A DNA stretch of 64,000 bases from contig NZ_CP021744.1 of NCBI RefSeq assembly GCF_002192455.1, positions 3,378,001-3,442,000 of the forward strand, read 5' to 3'. This DNA comes from Streptomyces albireticuli (GTDB taxonomy: Bacteria; Actinomycetota; Actinomycetes; Streptomycetales; Streptomycetaceae). Position 1 is the first letter of the stretch. Each line of letters begins with the position of its first letter. Made by a program: the position numbers and the translations under genes. This document shows, one piece after another, positions 16,952 to 23,693 of this stretch. The notes under the pieces were generated by a model that saw only the letters and a list, made by a program, of their open reading frames with translations, made no database searches and had not been told where the DNA came from.

Positions 16952-18373
16952 TCAACTCACCGCAGCCGGCTCCCGCAGAGCCACCCGCGACGTAGCCCGC
17001 AACGTCTCCGTCAGAACCTCCCGCACAGACCGCATCGTCCGCCGCGCCTCCCCCGTATCCACGTAGATCGAGTTCATGTACAGGCCCGTGACATCACGCT
17101 GGAACCACGAGCACGTCCCGTTAGCCGTCGAGGCCCAGACATGAGCCGTCGGCTGCCACTGCGGATGGTGTCCGGCGCCCGGAGTCCTCCGCATGTCCAT
17201 GTAGGAGAAGAAGTTCACCGGGTACGGCCAGGTGCGCAGCGCGAAGTGCTCGGGGGCGAGCAGTTCCCAGGCCCGGATGAAGGGCACTTCCAGGCTGCCC
17301 ATCATGGCGCCGAAGCCGGCCCGCACACCGGCGATGAGCTCGTCGAATTCCAAGCCCTTCCCGACGGGGAACTCGATGGGCAGCGTATTCACGAACCACC
17401 CCACGGAATGCTTCCAGGGCCCCCGGCCGCGCTCGCTGACGGGCATGAATCCCCGGTACGAGTCGGGGCCGCCCAGGGCGTGAAGGGCGGTGCCGACGCT
17501 CGCGAGGAGGCCCATGAAGAACTTCCCGCCGGCCTCCCTGCACCGGGTCTCCAGCGCCTCGGTCTCCCGCGCGTCGAGCAGCCTGTCCGCCTCGTTCACC
17601 GTCGGGTACAGCCGGTTCGGCTCGATCCCGAGCTCCAGCGGGAAGCGCGGGAAGAACTCGCCGTTGCCCGCCATGAAGGATTTCCAGTAGTCGAGACGCT
17701 CGTCGCCCGCTTCCAGCGACAGATAACGGACCCGCTGCTCGTGCGCGAAGTCCAAATAGCTGCCCGCGACGGGGAGTACGGGCTCGCGGCCCTGGGTGTA
17801 GGCCGCGTAGGCGGTCTGGATGTCGTTCACGACGTTCGGCATCGACACACCGTCCGACACGATGTGGTCGAAGGCCATGTACACCGTCGAAGAACCGGTT
17901 TCCCTGACCACGGCCCCCATCATGAACAGCGGCCAGGCCAGTGTGTCGATCTGCTTCTGGAAGCTGTCCGACATGAACGCGAGGAGCTCGGCCGAGGTGT
18001 CGAAGTCACCCATCTCCGCCACGTCCAGGGCGATCTCCTCCTCGTCGATCGCCCCGCACGACAGGTCCCCCGCCAGCCGCTGGAACTCGCAGCGCAGCAC
18101 CTCGTGCCGCCGCGCCAGGAACAGCAGCGCGGCCTCCAGCGCGTCCCGGTCGAGCGGCCCCTCCACCTCGAACGTCACCGCGAGCCACGAGGCGATCGAG
18201 TCGTTGGCCTTACGGGCCTCCTCGACCACCGAGAAGTGCTTGTCCTGGTTGAACGACGCGCTCTTACGGGCCCCCTCCGTGCCGCCCTCCTCGCTCCGTC
18301 TCGTCGACCGCAGGCGCCACTCCACCACGCGCCCGGGAGCGATCTCCAGGCCTTCCAAAGGGAACTGACGCAT
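16952..18373 (-). CDS. Stand-alone condensation-domain acyltransferase
   Basis: A 473-residue protein of the NRPS condensation/CoA-dependent acyltransferase superfamily, which joins acyl groups to amines or alcohols. The catalytic motif reads DHIVSDG (residues 169-175): the usual first His is Asp, but the catalytic second His170 and Asp174 are kept. The latch segment SVGWFVNTLPIEF is present, and the two-lobed length is right for a free C domain. No adenylation or carrier domain is fused to it or seen in the window, so it resembles free-standing C enzymes or PapA-like acyltransferases. GGGAGAG precedes the ATG at 18371-18373. Its substrates are unknown. Confidence 0.85.
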   Translation of the reverse strand: MRQFPLEGLEIAPGRVVEWRLRSTRRSEEGGTEGARKSASFNQDKHFSVVEEARKANDSIASWLAVTFEVEGPLDRDALEAALLFLARRHEVLRCEFQRLAGDLSCGAIDEEEIALDVAEMGDFDTSAELLAFMSDSFQKQIDTLAWPLFMMGAVVRETGSSTVYMAFDHIVSDGVSMPNVVNDIQTAYAAYTQGREPVLPVAGSYLDFAHEQRVRYLSLEAGDERLDYWKSFMAGNGEFFPRFPLELGIEPNRLYPTVNEADRLLDARETEALETRCREAGGKFFMGLLASVGTALHALGGPDSYRGFMPVSERGRGPWKHSVGWFVNTLPIEFPVGKGLEFDELIAGVRAGFGAMMGSLEVPFIRAWELLAPEHFALRTWPYPVNFFSYMDMRRTPGAGHHPQWQPTAHVWASTANGTCSWFQRDVTGLYMNSIYVDTGEARRTMRSVREVLTETLRATSRVALREPAAVS

Positions 18374-18550
18374 GCTGACTCTCTCCCGCGATGGAGGAAA
18401 AACGGCTCTTCGGCTGACAACGACGCCAAGCCGAACGGGTGACGGCGGCGCGGTAAAGCACCAGGCCGCATCACCCTTCCGCCACCCCTCCGCTCCCTCC
18501 TTCCCCACGGATTACTGACCGCCCCAAGCGGGCGGGGGCCCATCCGGCCC

Positions 18551-19024
18551 CTACGCGGCGAGCTGCGCCACGGGCGATTTCGCGCCGATTTCGCACCACA
18601 GCAGCTTCCCCCGGAACCCCGCCCCGGACGCGGGTCCGCCGAACGTCTGACTGCCCCAGTTGTCCGCACACAGCCGCACGATCAGGAGACCGCGCCCGTA
18701 CGTACCGTCCGCCGGCACGTCGGTCCCGCCGCCGCCCGGAGGGGCGTCGAACGGCGCAGGCACGAGGGGGTTGGTGTCCCACACGGTGATCCTGATGCCC
18801 GCCTCCCACGCGTGCCGCACGCGGAGTTCGACGGGGCCGTCGGAGTAGCGGTAGGCGTTGGTCACGAGTTCACTGGTCAACAGCATTGCGTCGTCCACCA
18901 GTTCGTCCCGGTCGTGACTGACGAGCACGCTGCGCAAGGTGGTGCGGGCGATTCGCGCGGAGTGCGGGTCGTGGGGCAGGTTGAGCGTGTACGACCAGGT
19001 GTTCTCCGGGGATACGGTTGCCAT
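18551..19024 (-). CDS. RsbW-type ATP-binding (anti-sigma/switch) protein
   Basis: A 157-residue single-domain GHKL ATPase. The N box is LLTSELVTNAYRYSDGP and the G2-like box is GRGLLIVRLCADNWG. These small proteins act as anti-sigma or anti-anti-sigma partners, or as accessories of WhiJ-like loci. AAGGAG lies ahead of the ATG at 19022-19024. It is divergent from an XRE regulator and DUF397 gene, the standard company of such ATPases in Streptomyces developmental loci. Confidence 0.88.
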   Translation of the reverse strand: MATVSPENTWSYTLNLPHDPHSARIARTTLRSVLVSHDRDELVDDAMLLTSELVTNAYRYSDGPVELRVRHAWEAGIRITVWDTNPLVPAPFDAPPGGGGTDVPADGTYGRGLLIVRLCADNWGSQTFGGPASGAGFRGKLLWCEIGAKSPVAQLAA

Positions 19025-19236
19025 GCGGGGCTCCTTATCAGGAGGTGATTGGCTGAGTTGCCGCGCTTGCGGTGTCCTGTCGCCGGTGCGTCGGCGATGC
19101 GCCTCCGTGTTCACGGCGGGCCAGGTGAGTGGCTTAAGTCACACCGTAGGGTCGGTGATGGCCTATATTCCACTCGGTCGACGAAATTCAGGCCAACTAG
19201 CCCCGTGTGGGTGACGTTTGGGGCGGGAGGAAGTCA

Positions 19237-20088
19237 GTGGGGTCATCAGGCAGTCCAACGTTGCGGCAGCAGCGCCTAGGGGTGGAGCTGCGGAAGCTCC
19301 GCGAACGGGCCGGCTTGTCGACATCAGCGGCGGCTGCGCTCCTCGGCGTCAACCAGTCGAGGATCAGCAACATCGAAGCGGGCCGGTACGCGGTGGGCGC
19401 GGATCGCGTCCGCACCATGGCCCGCAACTACAAGTGTGCCGACGACGCCTTGATCGAAGCGCTAGCGGCTATGACGGGCGGCCGCACACGAGGCTGGTGG
19501 GATGCCTATCAGGAGCTGCTTCCGGCGCCCCTGATGGATCTGGCCGAGCTCGAACACCACGCATTCGGCCTGCGTGTCGCCCTCGCAATCCACATCCCCG
19601 GCTTGTTGCAGACGACCGACCATGCCCGCGCCCTGTTCCAGGAGGTCGTCCCTCAGCTCAGAGCCCACGAAGTCGAGCATCGGCTCTCCTACCGGATGAA
19701 GCGGCAAGCAGTGCTCCACGGCGAGCGGGCCATCCCATACACGGCGATCGTTCATGAGGCGGCGCTACGCATGCAGTTCGGTGGCCGTGCGACATCTCTC
19801 GGCCAGTTGGAGCACCTTCTGGAGATGAGCGAGCTCGACAACATCACGTTGCGCGTGATCCCGTTCGGCAACGGATCGTTCTCCGGCAATGGCCAGCCTA
19901 TCGACTACGTATCCGGCGCAGTGCCTCCGCTGGACACTGTGCAGCTGGATGTCCACCACGGCTGTGAATTCCTCGACGCCGATGCCGAGCTGGCCAAATA
20001 CCGGACCGTACTCGACCGCCTGGAAGGAAGCTCCCTCTCTCCGAGCGCGTCGAGAGACTTCATCAAGCGCCTCGCGCAGGGTCTCTGA
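19237..20088 (+). CDS. WhiJ-like XRE regulator with DUF5753 domain
   Basis: A 283-residue regulator. The helix-turn-helix lies at about residues 8-70 (LRKLRERAGLSTSAAAALLG, then QSRISNIEAGRYAVG). The rest is the DUF5753 ligand or partner domain (from about 95 to 275, with IPGLLQTTDHARALF). The GTG at 19237 is chosen because GGGAGGAAG lies directly upstream; an in-frame GTG ten codons earlier does not have one. The DUF397 gene follows 11 bp downstream, and the RsbW-like gene is divergent. The triad is known to influence sporulation and antibiotic production in streptomycetes. Confidence 0.9.
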   Translation: MGSSGSPTLRQQRLGVELRKLRERAGLSTSAAAALLGVNQSRISNIEAGRYAVGADRVRTMARNYKCADDALIEALAAMTGGRTRGWWDAYQELLPAPLMDLAELEHHAFGLRVALAIHIPGLLQTTDHARALFQEVVPQLRAHEVEHRLSYRMKRQAVLHGERAIPYTAIVHEAALRMQFGGRATSLGQLEHLLEMSELDNITLRVIPFGNGSFSGNGQPIDYVSGAVPPLDTVQLDVHHGCEFLDADAELAKYRTVLDRLEGSSLSPSASRDFIKRLAQGL

Positions 20089-20099
20089 AAGGTATCGGC

Positions 20100-20390
20100 G
20101 TGTCTACGCATCACTGGCAGAAGTCTTCTTACAGCGGTGACAGTTCGAACTGCCTGAACATTGCCGCCACCTGGCAAAAGTCCGGCTACTGCTCGGAGGG
20201 CGACGCGTGCCTGAGTGTCGCCGCCGAGTGGCAGAAATCGTCGTACAGCCAGCACGGCGCCAACTGCCTCGACCTAGCTGCCGTCAACGCTGGCCGGATC
20301 TTCCTCCGAGAAAGCGACAACCCCGACGTCATCCTGGCCGTCGCCCCCCAAACGCTCCGCACCCTCATACGCACCCTGAAAAGCGGCTGA
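20100..20390 (+). CDS. DUF397 protein with three tandem WQKSSYS units
   Basis: A 96-residue small regulator partner of WhiJ-like proteins. A normal DUF397 protein has one such motif in about 60-70 residues. Here an exact 19-residue period gives three: WQKSSYSGDSSNC, WQKSGYCSEGDAC and WQKSSYSQHGANC, each followed by L-x-[IVL]-A-A. A normal DUF397 C-terminus follows (FLRESDNPDVILAVAP). The GTG at 20100 is used. It is cotranscribed with the XRE gene. The expansion may change how many partner molecules it can bind. Confidence 0.9.
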   Translation: MSTHHWQKSSYSGDSSNCLNIAATWQKSGYCSEGDACLSVAAEWQKSSYSQHGANCLDLAAVNAGRIFLRESDNPDVILAVAPQTLRTLIRTLKSG

Positions 20391-20402
20391 CCTCGGGCGA
20401 TA

Positions 20403-20429
20403 GGTAGGTTTACTCTCAGTCGACCTACC
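20403..20429. promoter_or_regulatory. Inverted repeat upstream of the ATP-grasp/ankyrin operon
   Basis: GGTAGGT and ACCTACC form perfect 7-bp arms around 13 bp, ending 15 bp before the ATP-grasp start codon. It could be an operator or a small hairpin in the leader. No dedicated regulator is obvious. Confidence 0.4.
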
Positions 20430-20444
20430 CTCGGCAGGAGAGTC

Positions 20445-21302
20445 ATGCCCAGTCCCACCCGCAGGCCCGCGCCCAAGCGGCCCCGCGTCCTGTTCGTCAC
20501 AGATCTCGCATATCAGGCGAAGGGCCGCCGTTACTGCGACGAGGACATTTTCCTGACCTCCCGCCTGCGGCAGGAATTCGATGTCGCGCTCTGCCACCCG
20601 CTCGACGCCACCGCCCTCATGGACGACTTCGACGCGGTCGTGATCCGTAACAGCGGTCCGGTCCTGCACTACCAGGCGGAATACGACCGCTTCCGCGAAG
20701 AGGCGGAGAAGCGCGGGACGCTCGTCTACAACGAGCTGCGCGGCAAGGCCGACATGATCGGCAAGCAATACCTGCTGGACCTGACCGCCGCCGGATACCC
20801 CGTGATCCCGACGATCGACCGGGCCGAGGACGTATCCCGGCTCCCCCACGCCGCCGAATACGTCGTGAAGCCGAAACTGGGCGCGGACTCCATAGGCCTG
20901 GAATTCGTGCCCGAGGAGGCGCTGCCGGCGCTCGCGTACGGTGAGGTGCTCGTACAGCCGCGTATCGACTTCGCCTACGAGGTGTCGTTCTACTTCATCG
21001 ACCGGGACTTCCAGTACGCGCTGTACGCCCCGAGCCCGGAGGAGCGCTGGCGGCTGGAGCCGTACGAGGCGACGGCAGAGGACATCGCGTTCGCGCGGCG
21101 GTTCGTCGACTGGAACGACATCGCGCACGGCATCAGCAGGGTGGACGCGTGCCGGGCGCCGGGCGGGGAACTGCTGCTCGTCGAGCTGGAGGACCTGAAC
21201 CCGTACCTGTCGCTGGAGCTGCTGGCTCCGGAAAAGCGGGAGGCGTTCGCGGTGAACATGGCGGCGTCGATCCACGGCCTGCTGGCGGGCCGCCGTGACT
21301 GA
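20445..21302 (+). CDS. ATP-grasp family protein (RimK/glutathione synthetase-like)
   Basis: A 285-residue protein with an ATP-grasp layout. The N-terminal pre-ATP-grasp domain begins RPRVLFVTDLAYQAKGRRYC. The ATP-binding core has EYVVKPKLGADSIGLEFV. The metal-binding end is LLVELEDLNPYLSLELL. GGAGAG precedes the ATG. The TGA lies eight bases inside the next gene (ankyrin/HEAT protein), so the two are coupled and likely act together. The substrate is unknown. It follows the DUF397 gene by 54 bp, so read-through from the WhiJ-like genes is possible. Confidence 0.82.
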   Translation: MPSPTRRPAPKRPRVLFVTDLAYQAKGRRYCDEDIFLTSRLRQEFDVALCHPLDATALMDDFDAVVIRNSGPVLHYQAEYDRFREEAEKRGTLVYNELRGKADMIGKQYLLDLTAAGYPVIPTIDRAEDVSRLPHAAEYVVKPKLGADSIGLEFVPEEALPALAYGEVLVQPRIDFAYEVSFYFIDRDFQYALYAPSPEERWRLEPYEATAEDIAFARRFVDWNDIAHGISRVDACRAPGGELLLVELEDLNPYLSLELLAPEKREAFAVNMAASIHGLLAGRRD

Positions 21303-22500
21303 GCGGACGCGGGCGGACAGAGCGGGCCTGCTCCTCGCGGCGCTGGACGCGTACGACGCGAGGTTCGCCGACGAGCTGATGCTGGAGATGACCCCCGCCG
21401 AGGTGAACGCCGTGGGGGCCGACGGCCGGACGCCGCTGCTGCGGGCGGTGGACCTGGGCTCGTACGCGCTCGTGGAGCGGGTCGTGGACCGGGGCGGGGA
21501 CCTCCGGTTCCGGGGTGCGGACGGGCGTGACGCCCTGGCTCTGGCGTGGCACTGGCACGAGGCGGGCGCGGAGGCGGAGCTCCGCCGCAGGACGGGGGCG
21601 ACGGGGCCCGTCGGGCGCGGGACCGTCGAGGACAGGTTCGGCGGGACGTCCGAGGAGCTCACGCTCGGCGGTGTCACAGCGCGCGACGGGCACGCCGCGA
21701 TCGCCACGTACCTGGAGTCCGCCTACGGGATCACTCGGACGTTCGACGAGCTGCTGGCCCGCGCCGTGGCGGAGCCGGACGTCGACCGCTCGGTCTGGGG
21801 GGCGGCGACGTACGCGGTGCACGAGCACCTCGGGCTCGCCGCCTGGGACGCGGCCGAGGCCCTGTGCGACCGGCCGGACCCGCTGGAGCGGTACTTCGGC
21901 GCGGAGGTGCTCCGGTTCGTCGTCATCGCCGATCGCCTCATGGAGGTCGACGAGGACGACGAGTCGCCCTACGACACCGCGCTCGTCGAGCTCTTCCTGC
22001 CTTGGCTGGAGCGGGAGACGGACCTGCGGGTCGTACGCGCGCTCACAGCGGGCCTGAGCAACGCCCGGGATCCGCGCGCCGACGAGCCGCTGCCCGCGCT
22101 CAGCCGCAGCGCCGACGCGGACACCCGCAAGTGGGCGCTCTCCGGACTGTCCTACCCCGTCGCGGCGAACTGCCCCGAGGCCGTGGCCGCCGTCGTGGAA
22201 CGTCTCCGGGACGAGGACCCCAAGGTCCGCCAGGCCGCCGTCGCGGCCTTCATGTGGGGGCCCGCCGAGAAGTCGTCCGTCATCGCGGACGCGCTCGCCG
22301 AGCGCCTTACGGATGACGACCCGGACGTACGGGTCACGGCGGCGGTCCGGCTGGCGATGCGTGACGACCCGCGCGGGGACGAGGTCATCGACGGTCTCGG
22401 CCCCGTCGACGAGGAGACCCGGTACCGCTGGGGACTCGCGGACGTGTGGTCGTACCGGCGCAGGCGCGCCGAGGAGGCCGAGGCGGCCGCCGAGGGGTGA
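21295..22500 (+). CDS. Ankyrin plus HEAT-repeat protein
   Basis: A 401-residue helical-repeat protein without an export signal. Residues ~35-85 look like ankyrin repeats (GADGRTPLLRAVDLGSYALV, then RGADGRDALALAWHW). The C-terminal third (about 260-385) has HEAT-like units (DTRKWALSGLSYPVA; DEDPKVRQAAVAAF; DDDPDVRVTAAVRLAM). Such proteins bind other proteins. The GTG start overlaps the end of the ATP-grasp gene by eight bases. This implies a two-protein module in which the repeat protein may present a substrate to the ligase; that is inference. Confidence 0.82.
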   Translation: MTERTRADRAGLLLAALDAYDARFADELMLEMTPAEVNAVGADGRTPLLRAVDLGSYALVERVVDRGGDLRFRGADGRDALALAWHWHEAGAEAELRRRTGATGPVGRGTVEDRFGGTSEELTLGGVTARDGHAAIATYLESAYGITRTFDELLARAVAEPDVDRSVWGAATYAVHEHLGLAAWDAAEALCDRPDPLERYFGAEVLRFVVIADRLMEVDEDDESPYDTALVELFLPWLERETDLRVVRALTAGLSNARDPRADEPLPALSRSADADTRKWALSGLSYPVAANCPEAVAAVVERLRDEDPKVRQAAVAAFMWGPAEKSSVIADALAERLTDDDPDVRVTAAVRLAMRDDPRGDEVIDGLGPVDEETRYRWGLADVWSYRRRRAEEAEAAAEG

Positions 22501-22531
22501 CGGGCGGGTAACCACCCCGGCGGCCCGGCCG

Positions 22532-23134
22532 TCATCCGCCGTTCGCGGGGCCCGGCACGGCCGAGCCGTGGAGCGACTTGGCCGCCGGCGCCTCGCCGGT
22601 GCCTTTCGCCGGGCGGCAGCGCCGTACGTAGTAGGCGTAGGTCAGCACCAGGACCAGCGGGCCCCAGAGCGTGCCGGGGGCGACGCACACCCTGGCCAGT
22701 GCCTGCCAGCCGTCGCTGGTGAACCCCGCCCCGGGGGAGAGGACGCCGAACCACGAGAGCACCGTGGGCATCCAGAACGCGGTGGCGCCCAGGCCGCCCA
22801 GCGTCGCGGGGATGATCACGGCCATCGGCCGCAGCCGCTTCCCGCCGATGAACGGCAGCCACGCGGGGGCGACCTCGCCCCAGCCCCGCACCAGGCCGAA
22901 GGAGAGCAGCGCGAGCGTCTCCGTGATCACGCTGAGCCCGAAGACGTAGGGGACGCTGATCCACATCGAGGGCATGTCCTTCTGGTGCACCATCCCCATC
23001 TCGAAGTGGAAGGCGAAGGGGAGGCGCCACAGGCATTGGGGCAGGAGGAGCAGGGGGATGGCGTGGGCGACGAGGTTCGCCCAGCGGGGGGTGGGAGCGG
23101 CTGTTCGCGGCGGGAGTTCGCGGGTCTTGGTCAC
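22532..23134 (-). CDS. Membrane protein of unknown function
   Basis: A 200-residue protein with about four transmembrane segments (near residues 18-40, 60-85, 105-130 and 150-172), with a cytoplasmic tail rich in Lys, Ala and Gly. I recognise no family motif. The GTG at 23132-23134 is the best start (GGAG close upstream), but the spacing is short, so the N-terminus is uncertain. It is convergent with the ankyrin/HEAT gene (31-bp gap), with a repeat-filled gap upstream. Confidence 0.65.
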   Translation of the reverse strand: MTKTRELPPRTAAPTPRWANLVAHAIPLLLLPQCLWRLPFAFHFEMGMVHQKDMPSMWISVPYVFGLSVITETLALLSFGLVRGWGEVAPAWLPFIGGKRLRPMAVIIPATLGGLGATAFWMPTVLSWFGVLSPGAGFTSDGWQALARVCVAPGTLWGPLVLVLTYAYYVRRCRPAKGTGEAPAAKSLHGSAVPGPANGG

Positions 23135-23277
23135 GTTCTCCAGCCTCGTGGGGCGGGGGGTGCGGGGCGTCGGCCGTGGGGAGGGTGAGGGCCCGCCGTG
23201 GGGATGAACGGGGGTCGGCCGTGAGGGGGATGGGGGTGCGGGTTGGGGTGCGGGGGGGGGCGGTGGGGTGCGCCTGC

Positions 23278-23521
23278 GGCGGGCCTGTTCCCCACCCCGC
23301 CCCTTCCCGTAACTGGGGGCTTCGCCCCCAGACCCCCGTTCCGCGCTGACGCGCGGTGGCCTCAATCGCCGGCCGGGCTGAATTTGCCCGGTTCCGGGCG
23401 ACAACTCAGCCCGTCCGGCGTTTGAGGACCGGGGTCCGGGGCGGAGCCCCGCACGCGGCGGAGCCGCACATCGGATGCAGCGGGAAGGGGCGGGGCGGGG
23501 ACAAAGCCCCGCGCAGCGGCC
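23278..23521. repeat. Dispersed repeat, copy 3 (between divergent genes)
   Basis: The same modules as the other copies: CCCCGCCCCTTCCCG, CGCTGACGCGCGGTGGCCTC, CCCGGTTCCGGGCGA, CAGCCCGTCCGGCGTTTGAGGA, and a closing GGAAGGGGCGGGGCGGGG. It is one of two copies not placed between convergent genes, so terminator function alone does not explain the family. The full gap 23135-23693 holds nothing else except a hexamer repeat. Confidence 0.8.
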
Positions 23522-23531
23522 ACCCCGCACT

Positions 23532-23567
23532 GCACCCGCACCCGCACCCGCACCCGCACCCGCACCC
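23532..23567. repeat. GCACCC hexamer repeat
   Basis: Six perfect tandem copies of GCACCC followed by degenerate ones, at the end of dispersed-repeat copy 3, about 125 bp ahead of the lectin-TPR gene. It is a slippage-prone simple repeat. Confidence 0.9.
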
Positions 23568-23693
23568 ACCCCGCACCCACGGCCCGGATCCCGCCATTCC
23601 TCCCGAACCCCTGGCCTCCGAAGCTCCCGTACCGCACCCTCATGCTGCCGCGCGGACCCCCGCGCACCGGCACCGCGGGAGCGGGAGGGCCAC

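Noticed and set aside
16952..18373. An NRPS biosynthetic gene cluster around the condensation-domain gene
   Set aside because: No adenylation, carrier, thioesterase or PKS domain was found in the window, so only the single enzyme is supported.
20100..21302. DUF397 gene as a multi-core RiPP precursor for the ATP-grasp ligase
   Set aside because: The C-terminal DUF397 fold and the linked WhiJ-like gene explain it as a regulator; the RiPP idea has only the repeat pattern and closeness in its favour.
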